Assembly: GCF_900233005.1 (NCBI RefSeq)
Contig: NZ_LT960611.1
Span: 3,472,001-3,536,000 of the forward strand
DNA: 64,000 nucleotides
Reading direction: 5' to 3'
From: Vibrio tapetis subsp. tapetis
GTDB lineage: Bacteria > Pseudomonadota > Gammaproteobacteria > Enterobacterales > Vibrionaceae
The position numbers and the translations under genes were made by a program. Positions 32,878-44,820 of this stretch are shown piece by piece. Below the pieces are notes generated by a model. It did not search any database. It worked only from the letters and a program-made list of their open reading frames with translations, and had not been told where the DNA came from. Numbering within the stretch: the first letter of the stretch is position 1; every line of letters starts with the position of its first letter.

Positions 32878-33564
32878 ATGAGTAACTTTACCCCTGCGCA
32901 AATGCGCAAAGCGTTAGCATTGCTAGCGGCGTTCCACCTTACTATTATTGCTTCTAGCAATTATCTCGTTCAGCTCCCATTTACCATTTTTGGTCTCCAT
33001 ACGACTTGGGGCGCATTTACCTTTCCTTTTATCTTCTTAGCAACTGACTTAACCGTTAGGATTTTTGGCGCGAAAATGGCAAGAAAAATCATTTTTGTAG
33101 TGATGCTGCCAGCTCTTGCGGTTTCTTATATGTTGTCGGTGCTGTTTTTTGAAGGTCAATTTCAAGGTTTTGCCCATTTAGGTGAATTTAACCTTTTCGT
33201 TGCTCGAATTGCGGTGGCCAGCTTTATGGCTTATCTATTGGGTCAAATTCTCGATGTGCATGTGTTTAACCGTTTACGCCAAAAGAAAGCGTGGTGGGTT
33301 GCTCCGACTTGTTCAACATTATTTGGTAACGCATTGGATACCTTAGCTTTCTTTGCTATTGCCTTTTATCAAAGCCCAGATGCTTTTATGGCGGAACATT
33401 GGACTGAGATTGCCCTAGTCGATTATGGTTTCAAATTGATCATCAGCTTAGGTTTGTTTGTACCGATGTACGGCATGTTACTTAACTTCTTGATTAAAAA
33501 GATCACGTCAGTAAACCCAGACTTTAAAGCTCAGGGGATGCCAGAAAAAGGCGCAGAAGCGTAA
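32878..33564 (+). CDS. yhhQ: queuosine-precursor transporter YhhQ
   Basis: Inner-membrane transporter of the COG1738 family, taking up preQ0/preQ1 (7-deazaguanine precursors of queuosine). It has 228 residues from the ATG at 32878 and about six helices. Family marks are SNYLVQLP near 26-33, FIFLATDLTVRIFG near 52-65 and the SLFGNALDTLAFF-like segment (TLFGNALDTLAFFAIAF). The frame is open 28 codons further upstream, but that part is the riboswitch leader. Control by the preQ1 aptamer directly upstream fits its function. Confidence 0.95.
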   Translation: MSNFTPAQMRKALALLAAFHLTIIASSNYLVQLPFTIFGLHTTWGAFTFPFIFLATDLTVRIFGAKMARKIIFVVMLPALAVSYMLSVLFFEGQFQGFAHLGEFNLFVARIAVASFMAYLLGQILDVHVFNRLRQKKAWWVAPTCSTLFGNALDTLAFFAIAFYQSPDAFMAEHWTEIALVDYGFKLIISLGLFVPMYGMLLNFLIKKITSVNPDFKAQGMPEKGAEA

Positions 33565-33592
33565 ATGAGAGAGAAGCTATTCAGCTAGCAAT

Positions 33593-33626
33593 AAAAAAGC
33601 CTCGCAGATGAATGTGAGGCTTTTTT
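33593..33626. terminator. bidirectional terminator between yhhQ and gppA
   Basis: AAAAAAGCCTC(G)CA pairs with TG(T)GAGGCTTTTTT; the GCCTC/GAGGC core has A-run and T-run flanks. It serves two convergent genes. Confidence 0.87.
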
Positions 33627-33662
33627 GTATTTGGTTGGTGATGGTTTAGGTCACAATGCTCG

Positions 33663-35156
33663 TTAGCAAGCATTAATGGTTAAAGGCCACCCCATGTCCG
33701 ATTGACGGTGAGCTTCTATTTCTAATTCAGCTCGGGTCAGCGGGTTTTGTTCTAGCCACGATTTAGCAACGCACAACGATAAATTATCAGCTTCTGCTTT
33801 TAATGTGACCACGGGTTGCAATGTTGATGAGCGTCTATGGGTTAGAAGTACTGCAAGGCGTAATAGCCTAAGTACTCGTTTCGCGCTAGATCCAGAAAGT
33901 GCATGTTGTTCTGGCAATGAGCTTAGTTGCTCTTTATAGCGACGAGTCAGTTCGCCAAGTAGATGCTTTTGGGCTCGAGTGTAGCCAGGTAAATCTAAAT
34001 GCTGCAATAGATACGCACTGTGTTGACCACCTTGCTTGTAGTCAATCGTTAGGCCTATTTCATGCAATTGAGCTGCGCTTGATAACAAATATTGAGCTTG
34101 TGGTTCCGCTATCCAGTTTTCGTTACCGCATTGGTTGAATAATGCCAAGGCGAGTTTTTCAACTAACTGGCCGTATTCAACATCTAATTGGTAGCGAGTT
34201 TGCACGCTTTGGATAGTGCGGCTACGAATGTCATCTTGACGCATCTCATCGATCATCTCGTAGGCGAGGCCTTCGCGTAGCGCACCACCTGCAAGAGTCA
34301 TGGAATCGATTTCGAGTAACTCAAAAATAGCAATTAAGATAGATAGCCCACTAGGGAACACTAATGCTCTTTCTAGAGTCAAGCCATCTATCTCAAGTTC
34401 TTCTAAGTGATCGGCGAGCATCGCTTGTTTTTGTAAGCGCTTGAGCTTGGCATGAGTGATGATCTCATCCATACCCTGTGCCAGCATAATTTCTTGTAGC
34501 GCTTGTGCTGTACCACTGGCACCAACACACACATCCCAGCCTATATTTCGATACTGCTCTAAAATAGGTGCAACGGTGATTTTAGCGGCTTCAATTGCCC
34601 GATCAAAATTAGCAGCACTCAGTTGTCGATCTTTAAAGTGCTGCTCTAGCCAAGTAACACAACCCATCTTCAAGCTAGTGAGCGCTTTGGCGTCAAAACC
34701 CTCTCCAATGATGAGCTCTGTACTTGCTCCACCTATATCAACCACAAGGCGACGGCCTAAACCGCCCGAAGTATGTGCGACACCCTTATAGATGGTTGCC
34801 GCTTCTTCTTCGCCTGCGATCACTTCAATCTTGTGTCCTAGTATCTGGTTTGCTTTTTCCAGAAAAAGGTCGACATTGGTAGCGGTTCTTAGTGTTGCAG
34901 TTCCGACAATACGGATATTTTGCGCTTCAATATCTTGTAAGCGCTCAGCAAACAGACTCAAACAGTCCCAACCTCGCTGCATGGCTTCGGCACTAAGTTT
35001 ATTATCCTTATCTAACCCAGCGGCTAATCGAACCTTACGTTTGATTTTGGCCATGGTTTGAACGCTGCCATCAATGTGACGCACAACGAGCATATGAAAA
35101 CTGTTCGACCCAAGGTCGATTGCAGCGTACAAAGGCGATGATCCTGTCTGACTCAT
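33663..35156 (-). CDS. gppA: guanosine pentaphosphate phosphatase GppA (Ppx/GppA family)
   Basis: GppA converts pppGpp to ppGpp and may also cleave polyphosphate. The 497-residue protein begins [15 protein letters not shown], the ASKHA phosphate-1 motif, and has [12 protein letters not shown] near 141-152 and a C-terminal HD-like helical domain (AAQLHEIG). The gene order gppA-rhlB next to trxA-rho matches E. coli and supports GppA over Ppx. It starts 19 bases after rhlB on the same strand, so cotranscription with rhlB is likely. Confidence 0.95.
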   Translation of the reverse strand: MSQTGSSPLYAAIDLGSNSFHMLVVRHIDGSVQTMAKIKRKVRLAAGLDKDNKLSAEAMQRGWDCLSLFAERLQDIEAQNIRIVGTATLRTATNVDLFLEKANQILGHKIEVIAGEEEAATIYKGVAHTSGGLGRRLVVDIGGASTELIIGEGFDAKALTSLKMGCVTWLEQHFKDRQLSAANFDRAIEAAKITVAPILEQYRNIGWDVCVGASGTAQALQEIMLAQGMDEIITHAKLKRLQKQAMLADHLEELEIDGLTLERALVFPSGLSILIAIFELLEIDSMTLAGGALREGLAYEMIDEMRQDDIRSRTIQSVQTRYQLDVEYGQLVEKLALALFNQCGNENWIAEPQAQYLLSSAAQLHEIGLTIDYKQGGQHSAYLLQHLDLPGYTRAQKHLLGELTRRYKEQLSSLPEQHALSGSSAKRVLRLLRLAVLLTHRRSSTLQPVVTLKAEADNLSLCVAKSWLEQNPLTRAELEIEAHRQSDMGWPLTINAC

Positions 35157-35174
35157 TATTTACTAATCCAATCC

Positions 35175-36467
35175 CTATTGTGGACGTGGTGCTCTTGGGC
35201 GACGTTTGCGGTTGCCACCTTGCTTGTTGCCACCGGTGTTTGTACGACGATTTTGTGGATTACGAGGACGCATGCGTAATGGCGCAGGTAAGTCTTCAAG
35301 TAATGCTGTTGCATCGTAGTCTGAAACCGGAACAACGTGCTCGATGTACTCTTCAATCGCCGTTAGGTTGATTGCGTAGTCTTCACAAGCAAAGCTGATT
35401 GAGTGGCCACTTTCACCGGCACGACCAGTACGGCCAATACGGTGAACGTAATCTTCACAGTCATCAGGCAGGTCGAAGTTAAATACGTGAGTCACTTGAG
35501 GAATGTGTAGACCACGAGCCGCAACATCTGTTGCCACTAAGATATCAACCATACCTTGAGTAAATTGCTCAAGAATACGTTCACGTTTCTTTTGTGGTAC
35601 ATCACCGGTTAACAAACCAACACGGTGTCCGTCAGCAGCCAAGTGGCCCCAAACTGATTCACATTTGTGTTTTGTGTTAGCAAAGATGATTGCACGATCT
35701 GGCCATTCTTCTTCAATTAGCGTTTGAAGTAGCGGCATTTTGTGTTCATTTGAAGGGTAGAACAACTCTTCTTGAATACGGTGACCTGTTTTACGCTCTG
35801 GCTCTACTACAACATGCTCAGGGTTGTGCATGTGTTCGAATGCCAACTCTTGAACACGGTAAGAAAGCGTTGCTGAGAACAGCATGTTCAAACGCTCTTT
35901 TGGTTCAGGCATACGGCGGAACAAGAAGCGAATATCTTTAATGAAACCAAGATCAAACATACGATCGGCTTCATCTAGAACAACTGCTTGAATGTTGTTT
36001 AGGTTAAAGATCTTTTGCTTGTAGAAATCAATGATACGGCCAGTAGTACCGATCAGGATATCCACACCTTGCTCTAGTGCGGCAAGTTGCTTATCGTAGC
36101 TTTCGCCACCGTAGGCAAGTGCTGCTTTAACACCAGTGCTTTCTACTAAAGGCTTAGCATCGTTATAGATCTGAATCGCTAATTCGCGAGTCGGAGCCAT
36201 AATGATTGCACGCGGCTGGTTATGCTTGCGGCCTTCATGTTCCGGTGTTGTCAGTAGGTGATTAAAAGTAGCAGTGAGAAACGCTAAGGTTTTACCAGTG
36301 CCCGTTTGGGCCTGGCCTGCAATGTCTTGGCCGGTGAGCAGTACCGGCAACGCCAAGGCTTGGATAGGGGTACAAAATTCAAACCCTTTTTTGTCCAATC
36401 CTTCAATGATTTGGGGGTGTATTTCCAAATCGGCGAACTTTTGCTCTGTGATATGCGTCTTTTTCAT
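35175..36467 (-). CDS. rhlB: ATP-dependent RNA helicase RhlB
   Basis: DEAD-box helicase of the RNA degradosome, where it unwinds structured RNA for RNase E and PNPase. The 430 residues show the Q-motif ([13 protein letters not shown]), Walker A AQTGTGKT, motif Ib TPTREL-like [13 protein letters not shown] ([10 protein letters not shown]), SAT (FSATLS) and motif [12 protein letters not shown]. The C-terminal tail of about 35 residues is rich in Arg, Gly, Asn and Pro, as expected for RNA and RNase E contacts. It is transcribed away from trxA. Confidence 0.97.
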   Translation of the reverse strand: MKKTHITEQKFADLEIHPQIIEGLDKKGFEFCTPIQALALPVLLTGQDIAGQAQTGTGKTLAFLTATFNHLLTTPEHEGRKHNQPRAIIMAPTRELAIQIYNDAKPLVESTGVKAALAYGGESYDKQLAALEQGVDILIGTTGRIIDFYKQKIFNLNNIQAVVLDEADRMFDLGFIKDIRFLFRRMPEPKERLNMLFSATLSYRVQELAFEHMHNPEHVVVEPERKTGHRIQEELFYPSNEHKMPLLQTLIEEEWPDRAIIFANTKHKCESVWGHLAADGHRVGLLTGDVPQKKRERILEQFTQGMVDILVATDVAARGLHIPQVTHVFNFDLPDDCEDYVHRIGRTGRAGESGHSISFACEDYAINLTAIEEYIEHVVPVSDYDATALLEDLPAPLRMRPRNPQNRRTNTGGNKQGGNRKRRPRAPRPQ

Positions 36468-36579
36468 GACTATAGAATATCAGCTTAAGCTTGCAATACG
36501 AAAGTAAATACATTCCAATAGGGCATCTATTTACTGGTTATCATCCAACCAGTTCCTAAAATACACTTTGGAGTGGAAG

Positions 36580-36906
36580 ATGAGTGACAAGATTTTGCAG
36601 CTAACAGACGATGGTTTTGATAACGATGTAATCCAAGCTGCAGGCCCAGTGCTAGTTGATTTTTGGGCTGAATGGTGTGGTCCTTGTAAAATGATAGCGC
36701 CAATTCTTGATGAAATCGCTGATGAATATGAAGGCAAACTGACGATCGGTAAGCTGAATATTGACCAAAATGCGGGTACACCACCTAAATTTGGTATTCG
36801 TGGTATCCCTACATTGCTTCTTTTTAAAGATGGTAGTGTTGCTGCGACGAAAGTTGGCGCACTGTCAAAAACTCAACTTAAAGAGTTTTTGGATGCAAAC
36901 CTATAA
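36580..36906 (+). CDS. trxA: thioredoxin 1
   Basis: Cytosolic disulfide reductase of 108 residues. Active site WCGPC lies at residues 32-36, with the buried Asp in VDFWAEW and cis-Pro in RGIPTLLLF. Start is the ATG at 36580 ([13 protein letters not shown]), the family start; a frame extension of four codons uses TTG. A terminator follows, then rho, as in E. coli. Confidence 0.98.
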   Translation: MSDKILQLTDDGFDNDVIQAAGPVLVDFWAEWCGPCKMIAPILDEIADEYEGKLTIGKLNIDQNAGTPPKFGIRGIPTLLLFKDGSVAATKVGALSKTQLKEFLDANL

Positions 36907-36927
36907 TTAGGTCTGCACTAAAAAATC

Positions 36928-36972
36928 AAAAAAACCGTGCACCAAATCTATTTGCACGGTTTTGATTTTTTT
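36928..36972 (+). terminator. intrinsic terminator after trxA
   Basis: AAAACCGTGCA pairs with TGCACGGTTTT around an 11-base loop, with further A/T flanks including a T run at 36966-36972. Confidence 0.88.
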
Positions 36973-37112
36973 AAAATCTAGACTAGGCTTATTTTTAGTG
37001 CTAGTTTATCGCACGATATATAAACAAATGTTCATTTCTTGGTCGACCCTGTGACCAAATCCCTCTAACTAACCACAACGATCCTATTTTGACTAATAAA
37101 GCATCCACAACT

Positions 37113-38372
37113 ATGAACCTAACTGAACTTAAGAACAGACCTGTGTCTGAACTTGTGAAACTAGGTGAGAGCCTTGGTTTAGAAAACCTAGCGCGTCTAC
37201 GAAAACAAGACATTATTTTTTCCACACTAAAAGCGCACGCGAAGAGTGGTGAAGATATATTCGGCGACGGGGTTCTGGAAATTCTTCAAGATGGATTTGG
37301 TTTCTTACGTAGCGCCGATTGTTCATATCTTGCAGGTCCTGATGACATTTACGTATCACCGAGCCAAATTCGTCGTTTTAACTTACGTACAGGTGACTCA
37401 ATAGCCGGGAAGATTCGTCCACCTAAAGACGGTGAACGTTATTTTGCCCTTCTAAAAGTCAACACTGTCAACCACGACAAACCAGATAACGCTCGTAATA
37501 AAATCCTTTTTGAAAACTTAACACCACTTCACGCTAACGAACGTATGGTTATGGAAGTCGGTAATGGCTCAACAGAAGACATTACTGCTCGAGTTCTAGA
37601 TTTAGCATCGCCAATTGGTAAAGGTCAGCGTGGTCTGATTGTTGCTCCGCCAAAAGCGGGTAAAACCATGTTGCTGCAAAATATCGCTCAAAGTGTTGCG
37701 CGTAATCACCCTGAATGTGAGTTGATGGTTCTACTGATCGACGAACGTCCGGAAGAAGTGACAGAAATGCAGCGCTTAGTTAAAGGCGAAGTGATTGCAT
37801 CTACGTTTGATGAGCCAGCGTCTCGTCACGTACAAGTTGCAGAAATGGTTATCGAGAAAGCAAAACGCTTAGTTGAGCATAAGAAGGATGTTGTTATTCT
37901 TCTTGATTCAATCACTCGTCTTGCTCGTGCATACAACACCGTTATCCCATCTTCGGGTAAAGTGTTGACTGGTGGTGTTGATGCAAACGCACTTCATCGT
38001 CCAAAGCGCTTCTTTGGTGCTGCACGTAATGTCGAAGAGGGTGGTAGCTTAACCATCATCGCAACGGCGCTAGTTGATACGGGTTCTAAAATGGATGAAG
38101 TCATCTACGAAGAATTTAAAGGTACAGGTAACATGGAACTGCACTTGAACCGTAAGATTGCTGAGAAACGTATTTTCCCTGCTATCGACTTCAACCGCTC
38201 TGGTACTCGTCGTGAAGAATTGCTGACAAAATCTGATGAACTTCAGAAAATGTGGATCCTACGTAAAATTGTTCACCCTATGGGTGAGTCTGACGCGATG
38301 GAATTCCTCATTGATAAACTGGCAATGACGAAGACGAACAACGAATTTTTTGACGCAATGCGTCGTCAGTAG
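37113..38372 (+). CDS. rho: transcription termination factor Rho
   Basis: Hexameric RNA-dependent ATPase that ends factor-dependent transcription. The 419 residues include the N-terminal helix bundle, the RNA-binding cold-shock domain with GFGFLRS (about 62-68), Walker A PPKAGKT (about 179-185), Walker B VVILLDS and the R-loop/Q-loop segments. Start is ATG 37113 ([14 protein letters not shown]), matching E. coli Rho from its first residue; a TTG extension of eight codons exists. The leader of about 140 bases after the trxA terminator may carry autoregulatory rut sequence, but I see no leader peptide. Confidence 0.99.
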   Translation: MNLTELKNRPVSELVKLGESLGLENLARLRKQDIIFSTLKAHAKSGEDIFGDGVLEILQDGFGFLRSADCSYLAGPDDIYVSPSQIRRFNLRTGDSIAGKIRPPKDGERYFALLKVNTVNHDKPDNARNKILFENLTPLHANERMVMEVGNGSTEDITARVLDLASPIGKGQRGLIVAPPKAGKTMLLQNIAQSVARNHPECELMVLLIDERPEEVTEMQRLVKGEVIASTFDEPASRHVQVAEMVIEKAKRLVEHKKDVVILLDSITRLARAYNTVIPSSGKVLTGGVDANALHRPKRFFGAARNVEEGGSLTIIATALVDTGSKMDEVIYEEFKGTGNMELHLNRKIAEKRIFPAIDFNRSGTRREELLTKSDELQKMWILRKIVHPMGESDAMEFLIDKLAMTKTNNEFFDAMRRQ

Positions 38373-38393
38373 TTGATACTGGTTTAAAATTTT

Positions 38394-38422
38394 AAACGCC
38401 ACCCACTTCGGGTGGCGTTTTT
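38394..38422 (+). terminator. intrinsic terminator after rho
   Basis: AAACGCCACCC pairs with GGGTGGCGTTT around ACTTC and runs into Ts. Confidence 0.93.
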
Positions 38423-38526
38423 GTTTGGCTTTCCTAAGTTCTGCAACCATAATGACTACAGGCTAGATAGATTGTCACGGAACCGACAAGCACTTAGCCG
38501 TTTTTTTTCATTTTAAGGAATACACT

Positions 38527-39537
38527 ATGCGACACGGATTGTTAGCATGCCTCATTTCTCTTCCCTTATTGTTGAACCCCATAGCAAGTTGGGCGAAAGA
38601 GATCACCGAACAACAAGCGTCAAAGTGGCTTGAAGACAGTTTAATTCTGGATCGTGCTGATGATATGTATCAACTGATCTTGGCGGATGATATCAGTAGT
38701 TTGGAATTTTCATTGCAACGACTAGCGCTTCCTCAACAAGAGGTTGTCCGTTACCTGTTACTTCAGCATATGGAAGACCAAGAGCTGATTTTATCTGAAC
38801 CTGTGGCTCGGTTTGTTCAAGCTCAGCTCGGTGTCATTGCTACTTACCAGATCAAAGAGCAAGGTGATGGTTATGAAATAGTGGTTCCTGCCTTTAATAG
38901 CAGTGTGATTGCAAGTCGGCTGATAAAACGCCGAGAAAAAGACAAAGGGGTACTCGACTTTATTCTCGCCGCAGAACAGAAAAAATTGAACCTAGAACAT
39001 TGGCTAACGGGTGAGGAATATCAAGTTAGCGAAAAAGAGAAACTGCTGATTGCAGAGTTGGATGGTTTGTCGCCAAGAGCGCTTGATGCATTAACTCAGC
39101 AATTAACCCAAGAAGCGATCACTCACTGGCTTCCATCTAGCTCTGTTGTAACTCGTATGGCACAGGTAAGCAAAGATCCTGAAATGTATGCGCTGCTCTG
39201 GCGAATGCGAGCGGATAATTACAGTCACAATGAGATTAAGAGGCTAGGCAAAGAAGCTGATCCATTCTCAATAGAGCAATTACTTGCCGCAACAAGTAAC
39301 CCTTCGTTAAAAGCGCAAGCTACAGCAGAACTCACCAAGCTAAATCCGTTACCGATAGAAGTAAAAACCTATCTAGTGAACGAATTGAGACTTGAAGAAG
39401 ACGAGCAGACCCAATCTATTGCTAGGCAGCTGGTGGATCATGGGCATCGCTCTTGGCTTGAGCAGGTTGTGAGCAGTAAACGAGGCGTGAATTCAAATAT
39501 TTTGTTGCAAGTATTGTCGGTAAGTAAAGAGAACTGA
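38527..39537 (+). CDS. predicted periplasmic/exported protein of unknown function
   Basis: I do not recognise this 336-residue protein. It starts with a clear Sec signal peptide (hydrophobic stretch at residues 4-21, cleavage likely after ASWA), so the mature part is in the periplasm unless retained. The rest is acidic and predicted mainly helical, with many Leu/Gln/Glu heptad-like runs, but no Cys pairs, lipobox or catalytic motif. TAAGGA precedes the start. It stands alone between rho and ubiD, and may be a Vibrionaceae-specific family. Confidence 0.8.
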   Translation: MRHGLLACLISLPLLLNPIASWAKEITEQQASKWLEDSLILDRADDMYQLILADDISSLEFSLQRLALPQQEVVRYLLLQHMEDQELILSEPVARFVQAQLGVIATYQIKEQGDGYEIVVPAFNSSVIASRLIKRREKDKGVLDFILAAEQKKLNLEHWLTGEEYQVSEKEKLLIAELDGLSPRALDALTQQLTQEAITHWLPSSSVVTRMAQVSKDPEMYALLWRMRADNYSHNEIKRLGKEADPFSIEQLLAATSNPSLKAQATAELTKLNPLPIEVKTYLVNELRLEEDEQTQSIARQLVDHGHRSWLEQVVSSKRGVNSNILLQVLSVSKEN

Positions 39538-39594
39538 TCGATTTCTCTACTTTTTGCTATACTACGCGCAGTTTAATTAGCCATTAGAAGCCCT

Positions 39595-41454
39595 ATGAGT
39601 TTTAAGGATTTGCGCGATTATGTCGATCATTTAGAGAAATCTGGTCGGCTCAAACGTATTACTCACCCAGTTGACCCTCATTACGAAATGACGGAAATCA
39701 GTGATCGTACTTTACGAGCTGGTGGCCCTGCCTTGTTGTTTGAAAACCCAATTGGTTACGACCTTCCAGTACTGACCAATCTTTTTGGTACCGCAGAGCG
39801 TGTCGCCATCGGGATGGGAAGATCGGAGGTGAGTGAACTGCGTGAGGTTGGAAAGTTACTCGCTTATCTAAAAGAGCCTGAACCACCGAAAGGCTTTAAA
39901 GATGCCATCGATAAGCTGCCAGTATTTCGCCAAGTTTTAAACATGCCAGCAAAAAGGCTAAGAAAAGCAGCCTGTCAGCAAGTTGTTTGGCAAGGTGATG
40001 ACGTCGACTTAGATAAAATTCCCGTGATGAGTTGCTGGGCGGGCGATGTTGCTCCTTTGCTTACTTGGGGGTTAACCGTTACGAAAGGCCCCAATAAGAA
40101 ACGCCAAAATCTGGGAATATACCGCCAGCAAAAGTTAGGCAAAAATAAAATCATTATGCGCTGGCTTGCCCACCGTGGTGGTGCGCTCGACTTAAGAGAT
40201 TGGATGGAAACGCATCCGGGTAAACCTTTTCCTGTGTCTGTTGCTTTTGGCGCCGATCCAGCGACGATACTTGGCGCAGTGACACCAGTGCCAGATACCT
40301 TATCTGAATATGCCTTCGCGGGCCTATTACGTGGCAGTAAAACAGAGGTCGTTAAATCTCTTAGTAACGAGCTAGAAGTGCCAGCAAGTGCAGAAATCGT
40401 GATGGAAGGGTATATCGACCCTGCTGAGTTTGCCGACGAAGGACCATATGGTGATCACACTGGCTATTATAATGAAGTAGAAAAACATCACGTCTTTACC
40501 ATTACGCACATTACCATGCGTAAAGACCCGATTTATCACAGTACTTACACTGGTCGCCCGCCAGATGAGCCTGCGGTTCTTGGTGTCGCACTTAACGAAG
40601 TGTTTGTTCCTATATTACAAAAGCAGTTTCCTGAAATAGAAGACTTTTACTTACCACCGGAAGGGTGTTCCTATCGGATGGCTGTTGTGACCATGAAAAA
40701 GCAATATCCTGGTCATGCTAAAAGAGTCATGATGGGAGTTTGGTCTTTCCTAAGGCAATTCATGTACACCAAATTTGTTGTTGTGTGTGATGAAAGCGTA
40801 AATGCGCGAGATTGGGAACAAGTGACTAAAGCGATGAATGATCACATGGTACCCGCTAGGGATACAGTGATGATTGATAATACCCCGATAGACTCTTTAG
40901 ATTTTGCTTCCCCGGTGGTTGGTCTTGGCTCAAAGATGGGCATAGATGCGACGATAAAATGGGATGCTGAGTTAGCGATCGCAAATCACATCAGTGCAAC
41001 GCTGCCTTTATGGGAAAGTGAAACCATAGTCGATGTCTGCTCGCAGATAAAAGCAGAGTACCCTGAAATAGTAGAATTGCACATTCCATCAGCTGAAAGT
41101 TCAAGTAAGTTAGCTGTCGTGACAATTTGCAAAAGTGTCGAAGGGCAGGCTATCAAAATTATGAAAGCCGTGTGGTCTCGTTTGCACCAGTATGCTTACA
41201 TCAAATTTATGATCGTTTGTGATGATGATGTTAGCGCGAAAGACTGGAATGATGTTATTTGGGCTATTACCACTCGCATGGATCCTTCACGCGATACGAT
41301 AATGCAGGAATCTGAATACGGTTCTCAAATGGGAATGGATGCGACCAATAAAATGGGCGCTGAAAACCAGCGTGAGTGGGGAACTCCTATAAAGAAAGAT
41401 CCAGCGGTAGTCGCTAAAGTAGATGCCATGTGGGATGAATTGAATATCTTATGA
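39595..41454 (+). CDS. ubiD: UbiD 4-hydroxy-3-polyprenylbenzoate decarboxylase, long form
   Basis: Prenylated-FMN-dependent decarboxylase of ubiquinone synthesis. The core (residues 1-490) has [18 protein letters not shown] and the catalytic [12 protein letters not shown] region, as in UbiD. At 619 residues it is about 120 longer than E. coli UbiD (497). The surplus is an internal repeat: a first copy (about 355-465: [42 protein letters not shown]) is followed by a second (about 500-600: [42 protein letters not shown]), and only the second runs into the [11 protein letters not shown] terminus. The 3' end overlaps the ferredoxin gene by 4 bases (ATGA). Confidence 0.96.
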   Translation: MSFKDLRDYVDHLEKSGRLKRITHPVDPHYEMTEISDRTLRAGGPALLFENPIGYDLPVLTNLFGTAERVAIGMGRSEVSELREVGKLLAYLKEPEPPKGFKDAIDKLPVFRQVLNMPAKRLRKAACQQVVWQGDDVDLDKIPVMSCWAGDVAPLLTWGLTVTKGPNKKRQNLGIYRQQKLGKNKIIMRWLAHRGGALDLRDWMETHPGKPFPVSVAFGADPATILGAVTPVPDTLSEYAFAGLLRGSKTEVVKSLSNELEVPASAEIVMEGYIDPAEFADEGPYGDHTGYYNEVEKHHVFTITHITMRKDPIYHSTYTGRPPDEPAVLGVALNEVFVPILQKQFPEIEDFYLPPEGCSYRMAVVTMKKQYPGHAKRVMMGVWSFLRQFMYTKFVVVCDESVNARDWEQVTKAMNDHMVPARDTVMIDNTPIDSLDFASPVVGLGSKMGIDATIKWDAELAIANHISATLPLWESETIVDVCSQIKAEYPEIVELHIPSAESSSKLAVVTICKSVEGQAIKIMKAVWSRLHQYAYIKFMIVCDDDVSAKDWNDVIWAITTRMDPSRDTIMQESEYGSQMGMDATNKMGAENQREWGTPIKKDPAVVAKVDAMWDELNIL

Positions 41455-41720
41455 GTTATCGAGTGACTTTGCTACCTAGCAATATAGAATTCGAAGTACA
41501 AGAACAACAAACGATACTGGAAGCGGCGCTCAATAATAACATTAGCTTCCCGCATCGTTGCCAAGTAGGTGCATGTGCTATGTGCATGTGCCGCAAAATA
41601 GAAGGCAAAGTTAGCTATAAGCTAGAGCCTATGCTCACAGAGAAGGAGCAGAGACGAGGATGGATATTTCCTTGTCAGGCGTTTGCCGACAGCCATTTAG
41701 TACTTACTTTTGACGAGTAA
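41451..41720 (+). CDS. plant-type [2Fe-2S] ferredoxin domain protein
   Basis: A single-domain ferredoxin of 89 residues with ligands Cys37, Cys42, Cys45 and Cys75 in the C-x4-C-x2-C-x29-C pattern ([10 protein letters not shown]). An additional Cys47 gives CMC. It sits between ubiD and fre and overlaps ubiD by ATGA, so it is in the same operon. An electron-transfer partner role with Fre is plausible; similarity to YfaE, which maintains ribonucleotide reductase, is another option. The acceptor is unknown. Confidence 0.9.
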   Translation: MSYRVTLLPSNIEFEVQEQQTILEAALNNNISFPHRCQVGACAMCMCRKIEGKVSYKLEPMLTEKEQRRGWIFPCQAFADSHLVLTFDE

Positions 41721-41734
41721 GTTAGAGGAAGACC

Positions 41735-42448
41735 ATGACCATAAAATGTAAAGTGAAGTCGATAGAGCCTTTAGCATGTAATACCTTTGAAATTCTATTG
41801 CATCCTGAAGCTCCCGTAGCCTTTCAAGCAGGGCAGTACCTGTTAGTTGAAATGGGTGAAAAAGATAAACGCCCATTCTCTATTGCGAGCAGCCCTTGTC
41901 GCCATGAAGGTGAATTAGAGCTTCATATTGGTGCTGCTGAAGAAAATGCTTACGCACATGAAGTCGTGGAAGCAATGAAACAGGCGTTAGCAAATAATAC
42001 AGATATTAATATCGATGCCCCACACGGTGACGCAGCAATAGTCGATAGTTCTGAACGACCAATGTTATTGGTCGCTGGTGGTACTGGATTTAGCTATGTG
42101 CGCTCTATATTAGATCACAGCATTAGTCAAAATAGACAGAACAATATCTACCTCTACTGGGGAGCTAAAGATGAATGTCAGCTTTACGCTAAACAAGAGT
42201 TGCTAGATATCGCGAATAGCCATAGCAACATTCACTTTATTCCTGTGGTTGAGCAAGCTGCAAAAACCTGGACAGGTAAAGTAGGTAATGTGCTGCAAGC
42301 AATAGAAGCAGACTTTGAAAGCTTGGAAGATTACGACATATATATAGCAGGCCGCTTTGAAATGGCAGGTGCAGCGCGTGAAAGATTCGTCGAGCACCGT
42401 CAGGCGAAGCGTGAACATATGTATGCGGATGCGTACGCTTTTATTTAG
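41735..42448 (+). CDS. fre: NAD(P)H-flavin reductase
   Basis: Fre reduces free FMN/FAD with NAD(P)H; reduced flavin feeds ferric reduction, luciferase systems and prFMN-linked chemistry. The 237 residues show the flavin-binding RPFSIASSP (about 47-55) and nucleotide-binding [11 protein letters not shown] (about 112-122) of the ferredoxin-reductase fold, without an iron-sulfur centre. AGAGGAAG lies 7 bases before the ATG. Third gene of ubiD-ferredoxin-fre, an order shared by vibrios. Confidence 0.96.
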   Translation: MTIKCKVKSIEPLACNTFEILLHPEAPVAFQAGQYLLVEMGEKDKRPFSIASSPCRHEGELELHIGAAEENAYAHEVVEAMKQALANNTDINIDAPHGDAAIVDSSERPMLLVAGGTGFSYVRSILDHSISQNRQNNIYLYWGAKDECQLYAKQELLDIANSHSNIHFIPVVEQAAKTWTGKVGNVLQAIEADFESLEDYDIYIAGRFEMAGAARERFVEHRQAKREHMYADAYAFI

Positions 42449-42468
42449 TTGTAATTAAAATGTTGCCC

Positions 42469-42503
42469 AAAGGAGAGTATTTATACTCTCCTTTGTCGTT
42501 TTT
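42469..42503 (+). terminator. intrinsic terminator after fre
   Basis: AAAGGAGAGTAT pairs with ATACTCTCCTTT with a tight loop, followed shortly by GTCGTTTTT. Confidence 0.8.
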
Positions 42504-42555
42504 GGTCTAAAAAACAGCAAACAAACTCTTTTTGGTGAAATCTACAAAAAAGGGG

Positions 42556-42583
42556 TTGCGCCTGCAGTGAATCTCCCTATAAT
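42556..42583 (+). promoter_or_regulatory. rRNA operon 2 promoter P1
   Basis: TTGCGC (42556-42561), 16-base spacer, TATAAT (42578-42583), then a C-rich discriminator. Parallels P1 of operon 1. Confidence 0.83.
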
Positions 42584-42673
42584 GCCCAACTCCAGACAGC
42601 GAGGGCTTATTATAAAAGGCTTCGCAGGCTGAGAAAGATTTCCCGGTGTTTTGTGATTAACTTCAAAAAGTGT

Positions 42674-42701
42674 TTGACACGACGAGTTAACTCGCTAAAA
42701 T
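42674..42701 (+). promoter_or_regulatory. rRNA operon 2 promoter P2
   Basis: TTGACA (42674-42679), 16-base spacer, TAAAAT (42696-42701) and GACCGCC discriminator. A boxA (GCTCTTTAACAAT) follows at 42751-42763. The 16S leader from there to about 42945 is nearly identical to operon 1. Confidence 0.86.
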
Positions 42702-43011
42702 GACCGCCTCTTCAACGAGAAAGTCGAAAGGCTTCAAAGTTAGAAGAAAAGCTCTTTAACAATTTAAACCTATCAATCTGTGTGGGCACTCGTTGATGAT
42801 AATCAAAACGTTTTTACCTCGGTAAAAACAGTTTCTTCGGAAACAACTTTGGTTTCAATGAACTGAGTGACCAATACGAAATTAAGTTTACTTAATTTTG
42901 GCACAGTCAATTCATTACCATTCTGTTGGAATGGTAATAGCTTTAGAATTACATGTTTACTTCGGTAAATATTAGTTTTGAAGTCAGTATTCATTGAGCC
43001 GACAAAATCTT

Positions 43012-44556
<1,545 letters not shown>

Positions 44557-44626
44557 TACGAAGATTTTCACGATGAGTACCCACACAGATTGATGTGGTT
44601 TGTAAAATCAAAAGAGTTTGATTGTT

Positions 44627-44704
44627 GGGGATGTCGCTCATCTGGGTAGACCGCTCGCATGATGAGCGGGAGGTAGGTGGTTAGAGTCCACTCAGACCCG
44701 GCCA
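44627..44704 (+). tRNA. degenerate tRNA-Ile (GAT)-like sequence
   Basis: In the slot where vibrios carry tRNA-Ile(GAT), a recognisable but damaged copy occurs. The 3' half (GTCCACTCAGACCC) is canonical and GAT is retained in the anticodon loop. The acceptor GGGGATG has two mismatches against CAGACCC, the D-arm reads GCTCATCTGGGTAGACC, the T-loop has TTAGAGT instead of TTCGAGT, and the end reads GGCCA with one extra base. It is unlikely to be a functional tRNA as written. Either a pseudogene or a sequence error (see findings). Confidence 0.6.
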
Positions 44705-44744
44705 TTTCTTTCTCAATAGTTATTGGCAATGACGTTGTAGATCC

Positions 44745-44820
44745 GGGGCTATAGCTGAGGTGCGAGAGCGCCGACCTCGCCCGCAGGAGATGTGCGGTTC
44801 GATCCGGCACAGCTCCGCCA
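44745..44820 (+). tRNA. degenerate tRNA-Ala-like sequence
   Basis: 76 nt starting GGGGCTATAGCT and ending CTCCGCCA, clearly derived from tRNA-Ala(TGC). Stem-breaking changes are present: anticodon stem CCGAC against GCAGG has two mismatches, the D-stem has GCTG against GAGC, and the acceptor has an A-C pair. The anticodon reads CGC instead of TGC. Like the Ile copy before it, it is either a pseudogene or an artefact of consensus calling. Confidence 0.6.

Noticed and set aside
34456..35061. Two open frames of 90-112 codons opposite gppA
   Set aside because: Antisense shadows of a well-conserved gene, with no start signals.
44568..44810. 80-codon minus-strand frame in the operon 2 spacer
   Set aside because: It covers the degenerate tRNA-Ile and tRNA-Ala and has no protein-like features.
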